DNA from: a virus
Length of the DNA: 64,000 bases
Virus record (IMG/VR): IMGVR_UViG_3300009428_000004
Coordinates: 1-64,000 of that record
Reading direction: 5' to 3' (one strand)
Part shown: positions 1 to 6,276 of the stretch, one piece after another
How the letters are laid out: each line of letters opens with the position of its first letter
Numbering within the stretch: position 1 is the first letter of the stretch
Notes under the pieces: generated by a model
The model's input: only the letters and a program-made list of their open reading frames with translations
Told to the model about the DNA's origin: nothing
The model's database searches: none
Position numbers and translations under genes: made by a program

Positions 1-8
1 ATAGGATC

Positions 9-37
9 AGTATAACACGTGATCTTTTACCTGTCAA
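9..37 (-). promoter_or_regulatory. sigma70-like promoter at left edge
   Basis: On the minus strand a perfect TTGACA (32-37) is followed after 17 bases by TATACT (9-14). It lies just downstream of the permease gene and would fire off the left edge of the window. The downstream gene is not visible. Confidence 0.5.
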
Positions 38-62
38 TGCTTTCCTGACCCTATCTATCATT

Positions 63-1022
63 TTATAGTCCGTTTGGTATCAGTACATAATGTATTGTTA
101 AGACGATAGCAACTGAAGCACCGAGTCCAATCATCATCTTCATAAAGTCTCTTCCCACTAAAGGGAATACAGATTTTATTTTCATCTTACCTGTAAACGT
201 TGCGATAGCAAGTTCACGACCAGCAAGCATACCAACAAAGACCCACGTAGTTGACATAGGAATATCATTAAGTTCTTTGAAGAAGTACAGACATAACCAA
301 TAGAACAAATCGATCAGAGTTGCACTACGGACATATCTTGTGTTGTGCTTCTCTAGTACAATCTGTTGAATCTTACCACCTCGTTCTTTAAACATAAAGA
401 ATAGACCAATCACGAAAACAGATGATATCAAGAACATTAGATCGACTGGCACAACACGAGGTAAGAACACAGCAATATTAGCCATATCATGCGACAACCA
501 AGTCCACCATAATCCGCCTGTTGCAAACCACTGCGCTATTCGCCAATAGTTTTTGTTCTTTTCTTGTACTGGTTCTGCCTCATCAAGTGTACGTGATACA
601 ACGTACCACACACCGTATGCAAACAGAGCGGCAATACCATAACCCATGATGCTCTTCATCAACATCTTTTCTAGCACAAAAGTACTTGCAAAAGCACTCA
701 ACACTAGAAAGGATGTTGATACCGGTACACCTAGTCTTGTAAGTAGTACGAGTATTCCTGGTGCGGCGGCATGATACCACTGAACTTCTTGCCAGGGAAT
801 CTTATTCAATCGACCATAACTGATGTCTCCACCATTTACAGTCCAACCATACCACAGTGTTGCTAGTAGCACAGCACTTGCGGCTGCCCACATAGTCTTG
901 TAGTTGAATCGCTCATTGTTTGATGCCATCCAAGTGCCGAGCGTCTGCACTGAATCATTTGCAATTACTGCATAAGCGGCAAAAAGAAACCCAATAAGGC
1001 TCCAGATAGTTAGTAGTTCCAT
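63..1022 (-). CDS. PiT/PHO4-like phosphate permease-like membrane protein
   Basis: A 319-residue hydrophobic protein with about eight to ten predicted membrane segments. Near the N-terminus it carries an ANDS-V-x-T-L-G segment that resembles the GxND signature of PiT (PHO4) inorganic phosphate transporters. A later PVSTSF segment resembles their PVSTTH signature in the second repeat. The protein is somewhat shorter than typical bacterial PiT proteins. It is the last gene of a minus-strand run behind a small outer-membrane-like protein, so both may remodel the envelope or nutrient uptake during infection. Assignment is by motif only; another ion substrate is possible. Confidence 0.6.
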   Translation of the reverse strand: MELLTIWSLIGFLFAAYAVIANDSVQTLGTWMASNNERFNYKTMWAAASAVLLATLWYGWTVNGGDISYGRLNKIPWQEVQWYHAAAPGILVLLTRLGVPVSTSFLVLSAFASTFVLEKMLMKSIMGYGIAALFAYGVWYVVSRTLDEAEPVQEKNKNYWRIAQWFATGGLWWTWLSHDMANIAVFLPRVVPVDLMFLISSVFVIGLFFMFKERGGKIQQIVLEKHNTRYVRSATLIDLFYWLCLYFFKELNDIPMSTTWVFVGMLAGRELAIATFTGKMKIKSVFPLVGRDFMKMMIGLGASVAIVLTIHYVLIPNGL

Positions 1023-1031
1023 AATATATCC

Positions 1032-1346
1032 TTACTTAAATGTGTACCTGATCTCAGTCTCAACAGTGTGTCTCAGCTTATCGGTATTGGAACCTTCCCA
1101 CTTACCATTAATGCTCAGTCGCTCGTTAAAATTGAAACTATATCCAGTCTCAAAAGCGTTGCCGTCTTGATCTCTACCTGCTTCGAGGTATATTCCATTG
1201 TCTGCTTTGTATCCAATGCGTACATGATTGTACTTACCTGAGTAGTCCAGGTCTGTGTATCGTTGTTGATTCGAATATTCTACGTATGGTGCGGCGAATG
1301 CGCTCGTAGACAGTACTGCTAGTATTACAACTAGTAATGATTTCAT
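1032..1346 (-). CDS. small exported beta-barrel-like protein
   Basis: A 104-residue protein with a clear signal peptide (MKSLLVVILAVLSTSAFA) and a mature part of alternating polar and aromatic residues ending in IRYTFK. This looks like a fragment-sized outer-membrane beta-barrel or porin-like protein. The start at 1346 is chosen because AAGGAGA precedes it and the signal peptide begins there; an upstream in-frame start adds 13 non-signal residues. It sits 9 bases upstream of the permease gene and probably shares its transcript. The family was not recognised; the outer-membrane location is inference. Confidence 0.6.
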   Translation of the reverse strand: MKSLLVVILAVLSTSAFAAPYVEYSNQQRYTDLDYSGKYNHVRIGYKADNGIYLEAGRDQDGNAFETGYSFNFNERLSINGKWEGSNTDKLRHTVETEIRYTFK

Positions 1347-1390
1347 ATCTTTCTCCTTGTTTGACAGCTTTACCCTGTCGCTCACAAAAT

Positions 1391-1410
1391 GTAGGGCAGA
1401 ATTACCCTAC
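1391..1410 (-). terminator. hairpin terminator after bilin reductase
   Basis: GTAGGG (1391-1396) pairs with CCCTAC (1405-1410), and on the minus strand the stem is followed by ATTTTGT. It sits just downstream of the bilin reductase gene and would end the bilin transcript. Confidence 0.6.
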
Positions 1411-1432
1411 TTTCTATGTATACGAAAGACTA

Positions 1433-2116
1433 TTAAAGCTCTGGAAAAAGACACTTCTGAATGAATAAGTCTACGTCATCAGGATCGATGCCTAGGCTCT
1501 TCATTACGTTAGGTGTGTGAGGATTCTGTTTCTGATAATGTGCATAGTTATTCTGTGTGGCTATGCCCAATTCTTGTGAAGAGTATCCGTTATAGTTACC
1601 GATTTCTTTGAGATAATATGATAGTGTTTCCATTGCCGTGCCAGTTATCTGTGCAATCTCTATAGGATCTTTAACCATACCTGCGGCAATCATATGATCA
1701 GTGAATATAGCTTTAGCCCATTCAGGTAACTCTCGCTCTCTCTTCCATGATAGTGCAGATGCGACCGTACCAAACCAATCAATCATTGGGTGTTCTATAT
1801 TAGTCGTAGCAGAGAAATCGTGGAATGCGCCAGTCATCTTATTAGCACCAGCTATTACATCAAATCCATAGATAGGTGCATCACTATCGGTGTGAGGAAA
1901 CACACAGACGTGCATCATCCACATCTTCTTCTCTTCACGCATATCGACAACATCAACGTGTGCCCTACGATAGTCTTGGGATGTCCAAACTCTATTTACC
2001 CAACCAGGTTTGTTGAACTGCTCCATACCAGGTTCTTGTACTTCGATTCCACTGCCAGAAAACTCCTCTATGAAGTGATCTTGTAGATCGATGAGACTTT
2101 TCCATACTATACTCAT
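1433..2116 (-). CDS. ferredoxin-dependent bilin reductase (PcyX/PebS-like)
   Basis: A 227-residue protein of the ferredoxin-dependent bilin reductase family, which reduces biliverdin using reduced ferredoxin. The central signature is visible: a cytosolic-type HVCVFPHTD strand, then PIYGFDVIAG, matching the family pattern of FP...P(I/L)(L/Y)G.D(L/V). Length fits PcyA/PebS/PcyX enzymes. Start 2116 (MSIVWK) is preferred because GGGAG lies 7 bases upstream and its ATG overlaps the stop of the preceding small gene. Heme oxygenase lies just upstream in the same run, so both probably act in sequence. Phage PcyX enzymes are known from marine viral sequences next to heme oxygenase; whether this one makes phycoerythrobilin cannot be read from sequence. 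Confidence 0.85.
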   Translation of the reverse strand: MSIVWKSLIDLQDHFIEEFSGSGIEVQEPGMEQFNKPGWVNRVWTSQDYRRAHVDVVDMREEKKMWMMHVCVFPHTDSDAPIYGFDVIAGANKMTGAFHDFSATTNIEHPMIDWFGTVASALSWKRERELPEWAKAIFTDHMIAAGMVKDPIEIAQITGTAMETLSYYLKEIGNYNGYSSQELGIATQNNYAHYQKQNPHTPNVMKSLGIDPDDVDLFIQKCLFPEL

Positions 2117-2265
2117 AACCATGCTCCCACAAACATAGTAATCACTATTACTGCATATAGACCTAAGATCATCAGGTTCATTCGTTTTTGGCGATGTTCT
2201 CGCCTATCGAATGCTTCCATGACTTTCTCGTATGTTGCGTCAAGTTCGCTCTTACTTTCTTTCAT
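2113..2265 (-). CDS. 50-residue single-span membrane protein
   Basis: A small gene preceded by GAGGAG. It encodes a charged N-terminal helix followed by one hydrophobic segment (about residues 31-50) and ends in GAWL. Its start overlaps the heme oxygenase stop and its stop overlaps the bilin reductase start, so all three are translationally coupled. Function unknown; it may anchor or accompany the bilin enzymes. Confidence 0.65.
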   Translation of the reverse strand: MKESKSELDATYEKVMEAFDRREHRQKRMNLMILGLYAVIVITMFVGAWL

Positions 2266-2798
2266 TGTAATAACTCCTCAAATAGCCTTATTGCAAATTT
2301 AAAACATCTATTAGCCTCTGGTGCCATACTGTCACTCAACAGATTACGAACATTCGTTTTTAGTTCTTCTACTTTCTCAAACTGGTACATCTTGCCACTA
2401 CCAGGAATACGTTTAGCGATCATAGCTCCGCCGTACATATCTCCAAAGTGTCGGACATACATATGTGCCACTAGACCATCTTTATCATTCTCATATAAGT
2501 TCTCGCAGTACTCGGTATAATCCTTAGTACATTGTGCGATTGTAATATCCATTCTATCAAATCCATATAAGTCTTCGAGTTCACGAATATCTTCTCCTAT
2601 CAATTGAGACCTGGCAATATCGGTCAGACCAAGTTCCGTTAGAGGTAACTTGTACTCTAGTGAAACGTAGTTATAAAATTGATTTACGAGGTATCGATGA
2701 TAGAGGGCTGGGTCTATCTTGCCACTCATTAGGATTGATGCAAACTTCTTGCGTTCAGCATCTCTGTGGTTATCCCACGTTAGTTCTTTTAAATTCAA
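2262..2798 (-). CDS. heme oxygenase
   Basis: A 178-residue heme oxygenase of the HO-1/HmuO type, which opens heme to biliverdin, CO and iron. The proximal heme ligand is His11 in the N-terminal HRDAE segment. The distal helix shows RHFGDMYGGAM, matching the family GDLSGGQ region. It starts at a TTG codon with GGAG seven bases upstream. The product would feed the adjacent bilin reductase, and the ALAS gene upstream could raise heme precursor supply. The protein is slightly shorter than bacterial and cyanobacterial enzymes (about 200-240 residues), as is usual for phage copies. Confidence 0.9.
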   Translation of the reverse strand: MNLKELTWDNHRDAERKKFASILMSGKIDPALYHRYLVNQFYNYVSLEYKLPLTELGLTDIARSQLIGEDIRELEDLYGFDRMDITIAQCTKDYTEYCENLYENDKDGLVAHMYVRHFGDMYGGAMIAKRIPGSGKMYQFEKVEELKTNVRNLLSDSMAPEANRCFKFAIRLFEELLQ

Positions 2799-2833
2799 TT
2801 AACATCTCCAATTCAAACGCTCAATGCGTTACA

Positions 2834-2983
2834 TTAAATATCTTTCTCTTCCATAAGACGCTGGAGTTTTTGTATCTCTAGCATCTGCAATTCAATAAGG
2901 GTAGCCTGTTCTCCTATTTGTGTAGCTTGAAGTTCAACTTCGGTAGGCTTCGGCTTTGTAGGAAATTCGATCACGTTAGACAT
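2834..2983 (-). CDS. 49-residue helical protein
   Basis: A small gene with a strong AGGAGG site 6 bases before ATG. The product begins MSNVIEFPTKPKP and continues as a Gln/Glu/Leu-rich helix likely to form a coiled coil. A similar MSNVIDF start is found in the gene at 27159-27524. Function unknown. Confidence 0.65.
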   Translation of the reverse strand: MSNVIEFPTKPKPTEVELQATQIGEQATLIELQMLEIQKLQRLMEEKDI

Positions 2984-2997
2984 ATTGCCTCCTAAGA

Positions 2998-3702
2998 TTA
3001 CCTTGTTTTTCGTTGTGCCTTAATCCATGCTTTAGCACTGGAATTATCAGGCTTTGCTTTCACGAATTTAGCGACTTCTTTATAAGCTCGTAGAGTCTCT
3101 ACGCCGTAGTCTTTACCTTCAGAGTTATCTACTACAGTAAACTTTTGCTTGCCGAAAAACGTCTGGAATGCACCAATGTTTTTCTGAACTGTTGTCCAAT
3201 ACTTCTCTACTTCATCTTCAGGTAGTGTACGTTTACGTGCTTTATTACGTGACTGCGCTGTAGCTAGATCGGTGTTAACAAAGATCATACTAGTGTCATA
3301 CCCAATAGATTTTAACGATTTTGCCTGTTTGATCAACTTCTGAGTATCTTTACCAGTACCATCGATGACTAACCCTAAACGACCTTTAATATACATTGCT
3401 TGCTTAACGCCTGTTAAGACTTTTGCTTTACCACGTAACTCTTGACCTTGCACAGAGAAGATATTCTCTGGGTCCATCTCCATACCTGCTTTAGCCATTG
3501 CTTTCTCGAATGCGTCATCAGAGTTGACAACTTTGAATCCAAGCGATGTGAGTCCAGTCTTACCAACAATGAATGATTTACCAGAGCCAGGTCCACCGGC
3601 TAAGAACACTGCTTTAAAAATAGCTGGATCGTTGACACCTTCTTCTAGTTCCCTCTTAAGGGTAACAAACTCTTCTTTAAGATAATTTTCAAACGTTAAC
3701 AC
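2998..3702 (-). CDS. zeta-toxin-like P-loop kinase, late, possible internal protein
   Basis: A 234-residue P-loop protein with Walker A GGPGSGKS near residues 36-43, a conserved SDD further on and a basic C-terminus. The overall plan fits zeta-toxin/AAA-like small kinases common in T4-like phages. It starts at GTG with AAGGA upstream and lies behind a TATAAATA late promoter at 3736-3743. The N-terminus MLTFENYLKEEF resembles the T4 capsid-targeting sequence with a gp21-type LxE site. This suggests it is packaged in the head and injected; that is inference. It splits the early bilin genes, so its timing differs from theirs. Confidence 0.7.
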   Translation of the reverse strand: MLTFENYLKEEFVTLKRELEEGVNDPAIFKAVFLAGGPGSGKSFIVGKTGLTSLGFKVVNSDDAFEKAMAKAGMEMDPENIFSVQGQELRGKAKVLTGVKQAMYIKGRLGLVIDGTGKDTQKLIKQAKSLKSIGYDTSMIFVNTDLATAQSRNKARKRTLPEDEVEKYWTTVQKNIGAFQTFFGKQKFTVVDNSEGKDYGVETLRAYKEVAKFVKAKPDNSSAKAWIKAQRKTR

Positions 3703-3735
3703 GATTGGGTTCCTTATTATTTGATTTACTAGTCT

Positions 3736-3743
3736 TATTTATA
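3736..3743 (-). promoter_or_regulatory. T4-type late promoter TATAAATA
   Basis: An exact TATAAATA on the minus strand overlaps the 3' end of the ALAS gene and lies 34 bases before the kinase start. T4 late promoters, read by the gp55/gp33 RNA polymerase, have this box. Confidence 0.65.
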
Positions 3744-4947
3744 AAAAGTTTGACTTTCTAAATCCTATTATTTCTTTGAGTTTTTCAGCTAAATCGAGCA
3801 TCATAGCATCTGTGTGTAGTGGAGTAGGCGCAAATCTAAGTCTTTCAGTTCCCATAGATACTGTCGGATAATTTATAGGTTGTACATATATATCGTAACG
3901 TGTAATAAGTTCATCGCTGACAGACTTACATCTTACAGCATCTCCTATCATAACAGGCACGATATGAGTTTCATTCTCTAGCACATCTATATCTCTTTCC
4001 TTGAGTACGTCTTTTAGTTTCTTTGCACGTTCTTGGTGAATAGCTCTCAGCTCCACACCATTACTGCTCTTAAGATACTTGATAGCACTCAATGCACCTG
4101 CACACATCACTGGGCTTAGACTTGTTGTAAATATGAATCCACTCGCAATACTGCGTATAGCATCGATAGCAATGGCATCGCCAGATATGTATCCTCCTTG
4201 ACAACCAAAAGCCTTACCTAGCGTTCCATTGATGAAGTCAACTCTATGTTGCACTCCCAATAACTCAGTGAATCCTGCGCCAGTATTTCCATATAATCCA
4301 ACAGCATGTACTTCATCTATATACGTCATAGCTTTATATTCTTCAGCTATATCCAGTATCTCTTCGATTAAGCTTACATATCCATCCATACTATACACGC
4401 TTTCAAACACAATGCAAGGAGTACCCTTTATATTAGATAGGACTTCACGCAACTGTTCCATGTTATTGTGTTCAAATACGTGCTTGGGTGCACCACTGTG
4501 TTTCATGCCTTGAATAAGACTTGCGTGGTTCTTACTGTCGCTCACAAATTCTATATCTGGAATAATCTTACTGAGAGCAATTAACGTCCACTCGTTTGCC
4601 ACATAAGCACTAGTATACAACAGTGCGCTTTCTTTATTGTGCAATTCGGCAAGTTCACGCTCTAATGCAACATGATAGTGGCTAGTACCTGCAATATTTC
4701 TAGTACCGCCACTACCTGCACCAGTCTGATCTAAAGCCGTGTGCATTGCATCTAATACTACTTTGTGTTGTCCCATGCCCAGATAGTCATTACTACACCA
4801 ATTAACTATGTTCTTAATGTTATATGGACCGTAATATAATGCTTGAGGGAATTCACCTCTCTCACGTATTATGTCATTAAAGACTCTGTAATTACCGCTA
4901 TTTTTTAAGCCCGTTATCACGTCCTGGAACTTGCTTGTATCTATCAT
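3739..4947 (-). CDS. hemA: 5-aminolevulinate synthase (ALAS, Shemin pathway)
   Basis: A 402-residue PLP enzyme of the alpha-oxoamine synthase family, joining glycine and succinyl-CoA into 5-aminolevulinate, the first step of heme synthesis in Alphaproteobacteria. Visible features are the NDYLGMGQH start, GTRNIAGTS, the YIDEVHAVGLYG strand and PLP lysine Lys245 in TLGKAFGCQGGY. A C-terminal RFAPTPLHTD segment is typical of ALAS rather than KBL or BioF. Full length, no lesions. It follows the SleB-like hydrolase on one transcript. With heme oxygenase and bilin reductase downstream it forms a precursor-to-bilin module. Phage ALAS genes have been described in aquatic phage sequences. Confidence 0.88.
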   Translation of the reverse strand: MIDTSKFQDVITGLKNSGNYRVFNDIIRERGEFPQALYYGPYNIKNIVNWCSNDYLGMGQHKVVLDAMHTALDQTGAGSGGTRNIAGTSHYHVALERELAELHNKESALLYTSAYVANEWTLIALSKIIPDIEFVSDSKNHASLIQGMKHSGAPKHVFEHNNMEQLREVLSNIKGTPCIVFESVYSMDGYVSLIEEILDIAEEYKAMTYIDEVHAVGLYGNTGAGFTELLGVQHRVDFINGTLGKAFGCQGGYISGDAIAIDAIRSIASGFIFTTSLSPVMCAGALSAIKYLKSSNGVELRAIHQERAKKLKDVLKERDIDVLENETHIVPVMIGDAVRCKSVSDELITRYDIYVQPINYPTVSMGTERLRFAPTPLHTDAMMLDLAEKLKEIIGFRKSNFL

Positions 4948-4967
4948 TACTAACTTTCACACCTATC

Positions 4968-5561
4968 TTATTTGTAGAATATATGACTATCTATTCGTAC
5001 TGTACGCTCGTATGCCTTAGACCAGTATGGATTACTGTAGTGAGCATGGTACATAATAGCACCACCTGTCATATCAGGTATCTTATTATATTGCGACATG
5101 ACATATTCTGCCACTAACATGGCAGTATGAATACGTTCTTTATCTTTTGGGGTGTCTGATTTACCGTCACAATACCAAGAAAATTGGCACTTGTTTATGA
5201 TTGGACTACCCTTTGCGTTCACGTGTGCTTGATACACAACGTCACATATGGTCTCAGGATACCTATCATTCTCTACCCTATTCATAGTAACAAAGCCAAC
5301 TGCTTGTTGACCTAAGTCTCCATCACTTCTAGCCTCGTGATATATATTTAACGCTAGACAGCGATGTTGAGTTGCGTACTCATACTCTCTTTCTTCACGG
5401 AGTATTTGTGCTTGGACAATAGAGACTTCTTGAGCTTTCTTTATTGTCGCAACTTCATTAGCTTGCACTTGAGCAACATGAACACCCATGTACGACAAAC
5501 CAAGTAAACATGCTACTGACATAGCACCCGATAACCAATATCCAGTTGTTTTAATATTCAT
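4968..5561 (-). CDS. SleB-type cell-wall hydrolase (endolysin candidate)
   Basis: A 197-residue protein with an N-terminal membrane anchor or signal-arrest segment (residues about 10-30), a short helical linker and a C-terminal Hydrolase_2/SleB domain. The domain shows CLALNIYHEARSDG with the likely catalytic Glu, GFVTMNRV, and CQFSWYCDGK. It would cleave peptidoglycan from the periplasm. An early-type promoter (5605-5632) precedes it, and a late box lies further up. A second lysin of GH19 type is encoded at 55419-56309, so one may act at lysis and the other at entry or in the head. Confidence 0.8.
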   Translation of the reverse strand: MNIKTTGYWLSGAMSVACLLGLSYMGVHVAQVQANEVATIKKAQEVSIVQAQILREEREYEYATQHRCLALNIYHEARSDGDLGQQAVGFVTMNRVENDRYPETICDVVYQAHVNAKGSPIINKCQFSWYCDGKSDTPKDKERIHTAMLVAEYVMSQYNKIPDMTGGAIMYHAHYSNPYWSKAYERTVRIDSHIFYK

Positions 5562-5604
5562 TTAGATTAGCCTCTGTTGATTATACTTCTAAGTCTATAA
5601 CTTT

Positions 5605-5632
5605 ATTATACACGATATAAATCCTGTGTCAA
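5605..5632 (-). promoter_or_regulatory. early sigma70-like promoter
   Basis: TTGACA (5627-5632), 16-base spacer and a perfect TATAAT (5605-5610) on the minus strand, about 44 bases before the SleB-like hydrolase start. Confidence 0.75.
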
Positions 5633-5654
5633 GTCTTTTTATGCAAAAGTGAGA

Positions 5655-5662
5655 TATTTATA
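5655..5662 (-). promoter_or_regulatory. T4-type late promoter TATAAATA
   Basis: Exact TATAAATA on the minus strand in the gap between two genes, upstream of the early promoter for the SleB-like hydrolase. The hydrolase and ALAS genes could therefore be expressed early and late. Confidence 0.45.
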
Positions 5663-5848
5663 CTACCTTTTTAGCTTGACGAATTTTCTGCGGGACTTAG
5701 AAAACTGCTTCATGGGCTTGCCGAAGATGATTTCTTCGGTGGTACCTGTTTTGATGTACCCAACGAGATGACCGTCTTTATCGATCATGTATGTGTGATT
5801 TGGGATATTGCTATCCCACACCGTGATTTCTTTAAAATACTCTATCAT
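5663..5848 (-). CDS. 61-residue basic protein of unknown function
   Basis: A small protein starting MIEYFKEI with a very basic C-terminus (SKSRRKFVKLKR). GGGGAAG precedes the ATG, which overlaps the stop of the upstream gene as TAATG. No family recognised; a nucleic-acid-binding role is only a guess. Confidence 0.6.
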   Translation of the reverse strand: MIEYFKEITVWDSNIPNHTYMIDKDGHLVGYIKTGTTEEIIFGKPMKQFSKSRRKFVKLKR

Positions 5849-6138
5849 TAACACTTCCCCTTGTAACCTAAGGCTTTCATCGCACCGACTGGATGCTCTG
5901 CTTCTTGTAGAGCCAAGTATTGCTCAACAGTAGTGTTCTTAACTAAGAAGTTGACCCAAGCTTTCCAAGGCTTATATCCGTACTTGAATCTAGCGATGAA
6001 TTCTGGCTTTGGTAACCCATGCCAAGATGGGTGACAAGTAGGTCTTGCGACTTCCATGTTCACACTCTGGGTGTGTCTGCCTCTATACATTAGGTACATT
6101 CCGTCCCAGGTAAAGTCTTCTTTGGTAAATGCTGTCAT
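5848..6138 (-). CDS. 96-residue protein of unknown function
   Basis: A protein rich in Trp, Lys and His with no recognised domain. Start 6138 (MTAFTKEDF) is preferred: the predicted transcription start of the promoter at 6171-6198 lies near 6164, so the longer frame starting at 6168 would not be in the message. An AGAGAG site lies upstream. It is coupled to the following basic protein. Confidence 0.6.
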   Translation of the reverse strand: MTAFTKEDFTWDGMYLMYRGRHTQSVNMEVARPTCHPSWHGLPKPEFIARFKYGYKPWKAWVNFLVKNTTVEQYLALQEAEHPVGAMKALGYKGKC

Positions 6139-6170
6139 ATTATCACTCTCTTTCATTATTTTATACAACT

Positions 6171-6198
6171 ATTATAGCATGGCTGGCAGAAAAGTCAA
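6171..6198 (-). promoter_or_regulatory. early promoter, GGTTGAC family
   Basis: TTGACT (6193-6198), 16-base spacer and TATAAT (6171-6176). It belongs to the repeated early-promoter family of this genome, with GGTTGAC at the -35 end and an imperfect CCAGCC in place of the second arm. Confidence 0.75.
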
Positions 6199-6276
6199 CC
6201 ATTATTTTGAAGTTTTTTGAGGAAAGTGAGCAGTTTTACGACATACTCAGGTCACGGTCCCAAGGTATGGGACTAA

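Noticed and set aside
1-60. Short open frame at the left edge starting MIDRVRKAL
   Set aside because: It overlaps a strong promoter (9-37), and the frame cannot be followed beyond the window; coding cannot be supported.
6257-6273. Hairpin GTCCCA/TGGGAC after the cyclase gene called as a terminator
   Set aside because: No T-run follows on the minus strand, so it is noted only as a stem.
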